From NCBI GenBank assembly GCA_013002425.1, contig JABDJQ010000083.1, forward strand, positions 1 through 8,622: 8,622 nt of DNA, in the 5' to 3' direction. This document shows, piece by piece, positions 6,541 to 8,622 of this stretch (positions within the stretch are counted from its first letter, which is position 1; each line of letters starts with the position of its first letter). The position numbers were made by a program, and so were the translations under genes. The stretch is from Gemmatimonadota bacterium. Lineage in GTDB: Bacteria > Orphanbacterota > Orphanbacteria > Orphanbacterales > Orphanbacteraceae. The notes under the pieces were generated by a model. It saw nothing but the letters and a program-made list of their open reading frames with translations. It did no database searches and had not been told where the DNA came from.

Positions 6541-6566
6541 TTGCCATCGCTCCCCATCAAGCCCGC

Positions 6567-6595
6567 TTGCACCGTGGTCGATCCTCTTATATAGT
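6567..6595 (+). promoter_or_regulatory. Sigma70-type promoter of fadR-fadN
   Basis: TTGCAC (6567-6572) and TATAGT (6590-6595) are separated by the ideal 17 bases, with a likely start point near 6602. This is the best promoter match in the window and lies directly before the regulator and the palindromic operator. It implies that fadR-fadN has its own promoter separate from the fadD operon. Confidence 0.7.
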
Positions 6596-6608
6596 GAAGA
6601 GAGCGAAA

Positions 6609-6626
6609 TGAATGAACGTTCATTCA
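6609..6626. promoter_or_regulatory. FadR-type operator, perfect 18-bp palindrome
   Basis: TGAATGAACGTTCATTCA is a perfect palindrome 13 bases after the -10 hexamer and 32 bases before the regulator start, so a bound repressor would block the promoter or early elongation. The B. subtilis FadR consensus is TGAATGAMTANTCATTCA; this site fits it at every position except the central two (CG for TA). The TetR protein encoded next to it is itself FadR-like, so autoregulation is strongly suggested. Confidence 0.85.
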
Positions 6627-6658
6627 GAGATTGAAACCAGCGGAAACGGATACCCATC

Positions 6659-7273
6659 ATGGCCTCCAGGGCGAGACAGGAAAAAGAGCGTCAGATTCTG
6701 GATGCCGCGGTCACGGTGTTCGCCCGGTCGGGATACCACAAGAGTTCGATCGCCGCGATCGCCGGGGAGGCGGGAGTCGCCGCGGGCACGATCTATCTCT
6801 ACTTTCGTCAGAAAGAGGACCTCATTATCGCCCTCTTTCAGCGGCACCTGGGTGACTATCTCGACGAGTACGAACCGCGAATCCGTTCGGAGTCAGATCC
6901 GGCCGTTCGCATTCGCCGACTGATCGAATACCATCTTGCCTTTTTTGAACACGACCCCGAGCTCGCGGTCGTGTTCCAGATTCATCTGCGCGAAGTGAGC
7001 CCGATGATCCGCGACGGCATTACGCCGGTCCTCGTGCGCTACTTCGACCTGATCGACGACATCCTGCAGGACGCGCACGGTCGGGGCTTCCTCGACCCCG
7101 AACTCGATCTTCGCCTTGCGCGCAAGGTTCTGTTCGGCGCCCTCGACGAAATCGTCACGAGCTGGGCGCGCGCCGAGCACCGCTATTCGCTGCTCGCGCA
7201 GGTGGATCCGCTTTACCGAATACTGTCCAGGGCCATCGGCCTGAAAGGAGAAGCCGAATGCGCGACGGGTTAG
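6659..7273 (+). CDS. fadR: TetR-family fatty-acid-degradation repressor (FadR-like)
   Basis: This 204-residue TetR repressor has its helix-turn-helix at about 28-49 (KSSIAAIAGEAGVAAGTIYLYF), then KEDLIIALF. The C-terminal ligand domain carries LARKVLFGALDEIVTSWARAEHRYSLLAQ (153-181). This closely resembles B. subtilis FadR (YsiA), where long-chain acyl-CoA binding releases DNA. It is unrelated to the GntR-type FadR of E. coli. The palindrome in its own leader matches the Bacillus FadR box apart from two central bases. The start at 6659 has only a weak ribosome site (GGA at 6648-6650), in keeping with low regulator levels. Its last 16 bases overlap fadN, whose ribosome site lies inside this gene. 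Predicted role: repress fadR-fadN, and perhaps other sites, until acyl-CoA accumulates. Confidence 0.9.
   Translation: MASRARQEKERQILDAAVTVFARSGYHKSSIAAIAGEAGVAAGTIYLYFRQKEDLIIALFQRHLGDYLDEYEPRIRSESDPAVRIRRLIEYHLAFFEHDPELAVVFQIHLREVSPMIRDGITPVLVRYFDLIDDILQDAHGRGFLDPELDLRLARKVLFGALDEIVTSWARAEHRYSLLAQVDPLYRILSRAIGLKGEAECATG
7244..7250 (+). promoter_or_regulatory. Shine-Dalgarno of fadN inside the fadR coding sequence
   Basis: AAAGGAG lies seven bases before ATG 7258, within the last codons of the regulator. It decides the fadN start and supports coupled translation. Confidence 0.65.
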
Positions 7274-8622
7274 AAGTGCGCAAAGCCGCCGTGATCGGCG
7301 CGGGTGTCATGGGCGCCGCGATCTCCGCGCACCTCGCAAACGCGGGGGTCCCGAACGTTCTTCTCGATATCGTGCCGCCGAAACCGAGCGAGGCGCAGAA
7401 GGCGAAGGGGCTGACGCTCGAGGATCAAGCCGTTCGCAATTCCTTCGCGACAACGGGGCTCGCGCGCGCGAAGAAGAGCAGCCCCGCGTCGTTCTTCGCG
7501 CCGTCGGTCGCTTCGCTCGTCTCCGTGGGGAATCTCGAAGACGATCTCGAGCAGCTGCGCGACTGCGACTGGGTGATCGAAGCGATCGTCGAAGACGTGG
7601 CGATCAAGGAAAAGCTCTACGCGAACATCGTGCCGCACATGAAGGAAGGCGCGATTCTGACGACGAACACGTCGGGGCTCTCGGTCAACACGCTCGCGGA
7701 AACGCTGCCCGAGGAGCTCCGCCCGCGTTTCCTCGTGACGCATTTCTTCAACCCGCCGCGGTACCTCCAGCTTCTCGAACTCGTGCCGTCGCGCTACACG
7801 GACTCCGGCGTGCTCGCTGCAATCGCGCAGTTCGGCGAGTTCCGCCTGGGCAAAGGGATCGTGTTCGGAAACGACCGCCCGAACTTCGTCGCCAATCGCA
7901 TCGGCGCCTACGCGATGTTTCACGCGATGCAGACGATGCTCGAAGACGGCTACACGATCGGTGAAGTCGACAAGATGACGGGGAAGGCGATCGGCCGCCC
8001 GAAAAGCGCGACGTTCCGCACGGCGGATCTCGTCGGGCTCGACACCTTGCTTCATGTCGCCCGCAACATGCACGACAACCTGCCCGAAGATCCCGAGCGC
8101 GCGCTCTTCGATCCGCCGCCTTTCATCATGCAGATGATGGAGAGGAAATGGCTCGGCGCGAAGACCGGACAGGGCTTCTATAAGAAAGCGAAGAAGGACG
8201 GCGAGAAGACGATCCTGATGCTGGATCCCGCCGCGATGGAATATGTGGAACAGCCGAAGGTTTCGTTCCCGTCGCTCGAGATGGCGAAGAACATCGAAGA
8301 CCTCCCGACGCGCCTCCAGAGCCTCATGAAGGCGAAAGACCGCGCCGGCGCGTTTCTCTGGAAGAACATCTCCGCGACCCTTCGCTACGCGGGCAATCGC
8401 GTGCCAGAAGTGGCCGACGATATCGTAGCCGTCGACAACGCGCTCAAGTGGGGCTTCGGCTGGGAGATGGGCCCGTTCGCGATGTGGGACGCGATCGGGG
8501 TGGAGAAAAGCTGCGAACGCATGAAAGCCGAGGGCCACGAGATCCCGGCCATCGCGCAAAAGCTTCTCGACTCGGGCAGGACGCGGTTCTTCGAAACGGA
8601 AGCGGACGGCCCGGCGCACAAG
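7258..8622 (+). CDS. fadN: 3-hydroxyacyl-CoA dehydrogenase (FadN-like), 3' end outside the window
   Basis: The 455 visible codons start at ATG 7258 and remain open to the edge. Residues 11-19 are the Rossmann loop (VIGAGVMG), with Asp37 at the NAD ribose position. NTSG (137-140), THFFNPPRYL (161-170; catalytic His162) and LLELVPS (172-178; Glu174 of the His-Glu pair) define the 3-hydroxyacyl-CoA dehydrogenase active site. GRPKSATFRTADLVGLDT and later KWGFGWEMGPFAMWDAIG follow in the order of the duplicated C-terminal helical domain. The sequence follows B. subtilis FadN closely. Proteins of that type are about 790 residues and carry an enoyl-CoA hydratase domain after this part, which would lie beyond the edge. 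It oxidises 3-hydroxyacyl-CoA with NAD+ in beta-oxidation. It overlaps fadR by 16 bases and should share its promoter and operator. Confidence 0.93.
   Translation, partial: MRDGLEVRKAAVIGAGVMGAAISAHLANAGVPNVLLDIVPPKPSEAQKAKGLTLEDQAVRNSFATTGLARAKKSSPASFFAPSVASLVSVGNLEDDLEQLRDCDWVIEAIVEDVAIKEKLYANIVPHMKEGAILTTNTSGLSVNTLAETLPEELRPRFLVTHFFNPPRYLQLLELVPSRYTDSGVLAAIAQFGEFRLGKGIVFGNDRPNFVANRIGAYAMFHAMQTMLEDGYTIGEVDKMTGKAIGRPKSATFRTADLVGLDTLLHVARNMHDNLPEDPERALFDPPPFIMQMMERKWLGAKTGQGFYKKAKKDGEKTILMLDPAAMEYVEQPKVSFPSLEMAKNIEDLPTRLQSLMKAKDRAGAFLWKNISATLRYAGNRVPEVADDIVAVDNALKWGFGWEMGPFAMWDAIGVEKSCERMKAEGHEIPAIAQKLLDSGRTRFFETEADGPAHK

Noticed and set aside
4019..6547. An 842-codon open frame on the minus strand across the deacetylase and fadD
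   Set aside because: It is antisense to two genes with complete catalytic motifs. Its translation is Arg/His/Asp-rich without domains, as expected for the opposite frame of GC-rich codons.
7270..8619. A 449-codon minus-strand open frame opposite fadN
   Set aside because: fadN on the plus strand has clear family motifs throughout. The antisense product is low-complexity Arg/His-rich.

Overview
This window is dense, high-GC bacterial chromosome. It shows no mobile element, CRISPR array, tRNA or rRNA. It looks like a Gram-negative or otherwise diderm, respiring heterotroph. The left edge carries the start of a lipoprotein whose mature part begins like the c-type-haem modules of myxobacteria and planctomycetes, and the right half carries fatty-acid beta-oxidation genes. 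I cannot assign a phylum from the sequence alone.

Layout: (i) 1-182, minus strand, 5' part of a lipoprotein gene. (ii) 183-483, a 301-base divergent intergenic region with one small hairpin and no convincing promoter. (iii) 484-1878, plus strand, a DUF523/TudS-type Fe-S protein followed by a GT-A-like glycosyltransferase. (iv) 1928-2644, minus strand, a PlsC-neighbouring serine esterase of the phospholipase/carboxylesterase type, convergent with the glycosyltransferase. (v) 2643-6478, plus strand, a tight three-gene run: membrane acyltransferase, NodB-type deacetylase, and long-chain acyl-CoA ligase (FadD/LcfA-like). (vi) 6479-6658, an intergenic region with a 20-bp tandem repeat, a good sigma70-type promoter and a perfect 18-bp palindrome. 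(vii) 6659-8622, plus strand, a FadR-like TetR regulator overlapping a FadN-like 3-hydroxyacyl-CoA dehydrogenase that runs off the right edge.

The best-supported biology is a fatty-acid degradation module. FadD activates fatty acids to acyl-CoA, FadN performs the hydration and dehydrogenation steps, and the TetR protein between them closely resembles Bacillus FadR, which is released from DNA by long-chain acyl-CoA. The palindrome at 6609-6626 differs from the published Bacillus FadR box only in the two central bases and lies just downstream of the -10 element. This predicts autorepression of fadR-fadN with relief by acyl-CoA. The acyltransferase upstream of fadD would use acyl-CoA (or acyl-ACP) for phospholipid or other lipid synthesis, so the region joins acyl activation, use and breakdown.

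The oddest structural feature is at 2642-2645, where the divergent esterase and acyltransferase genes have start codons interlocked in one CATG. I found no clearly new defence or mobile system here; the interest is mainly regulatory and architectural.
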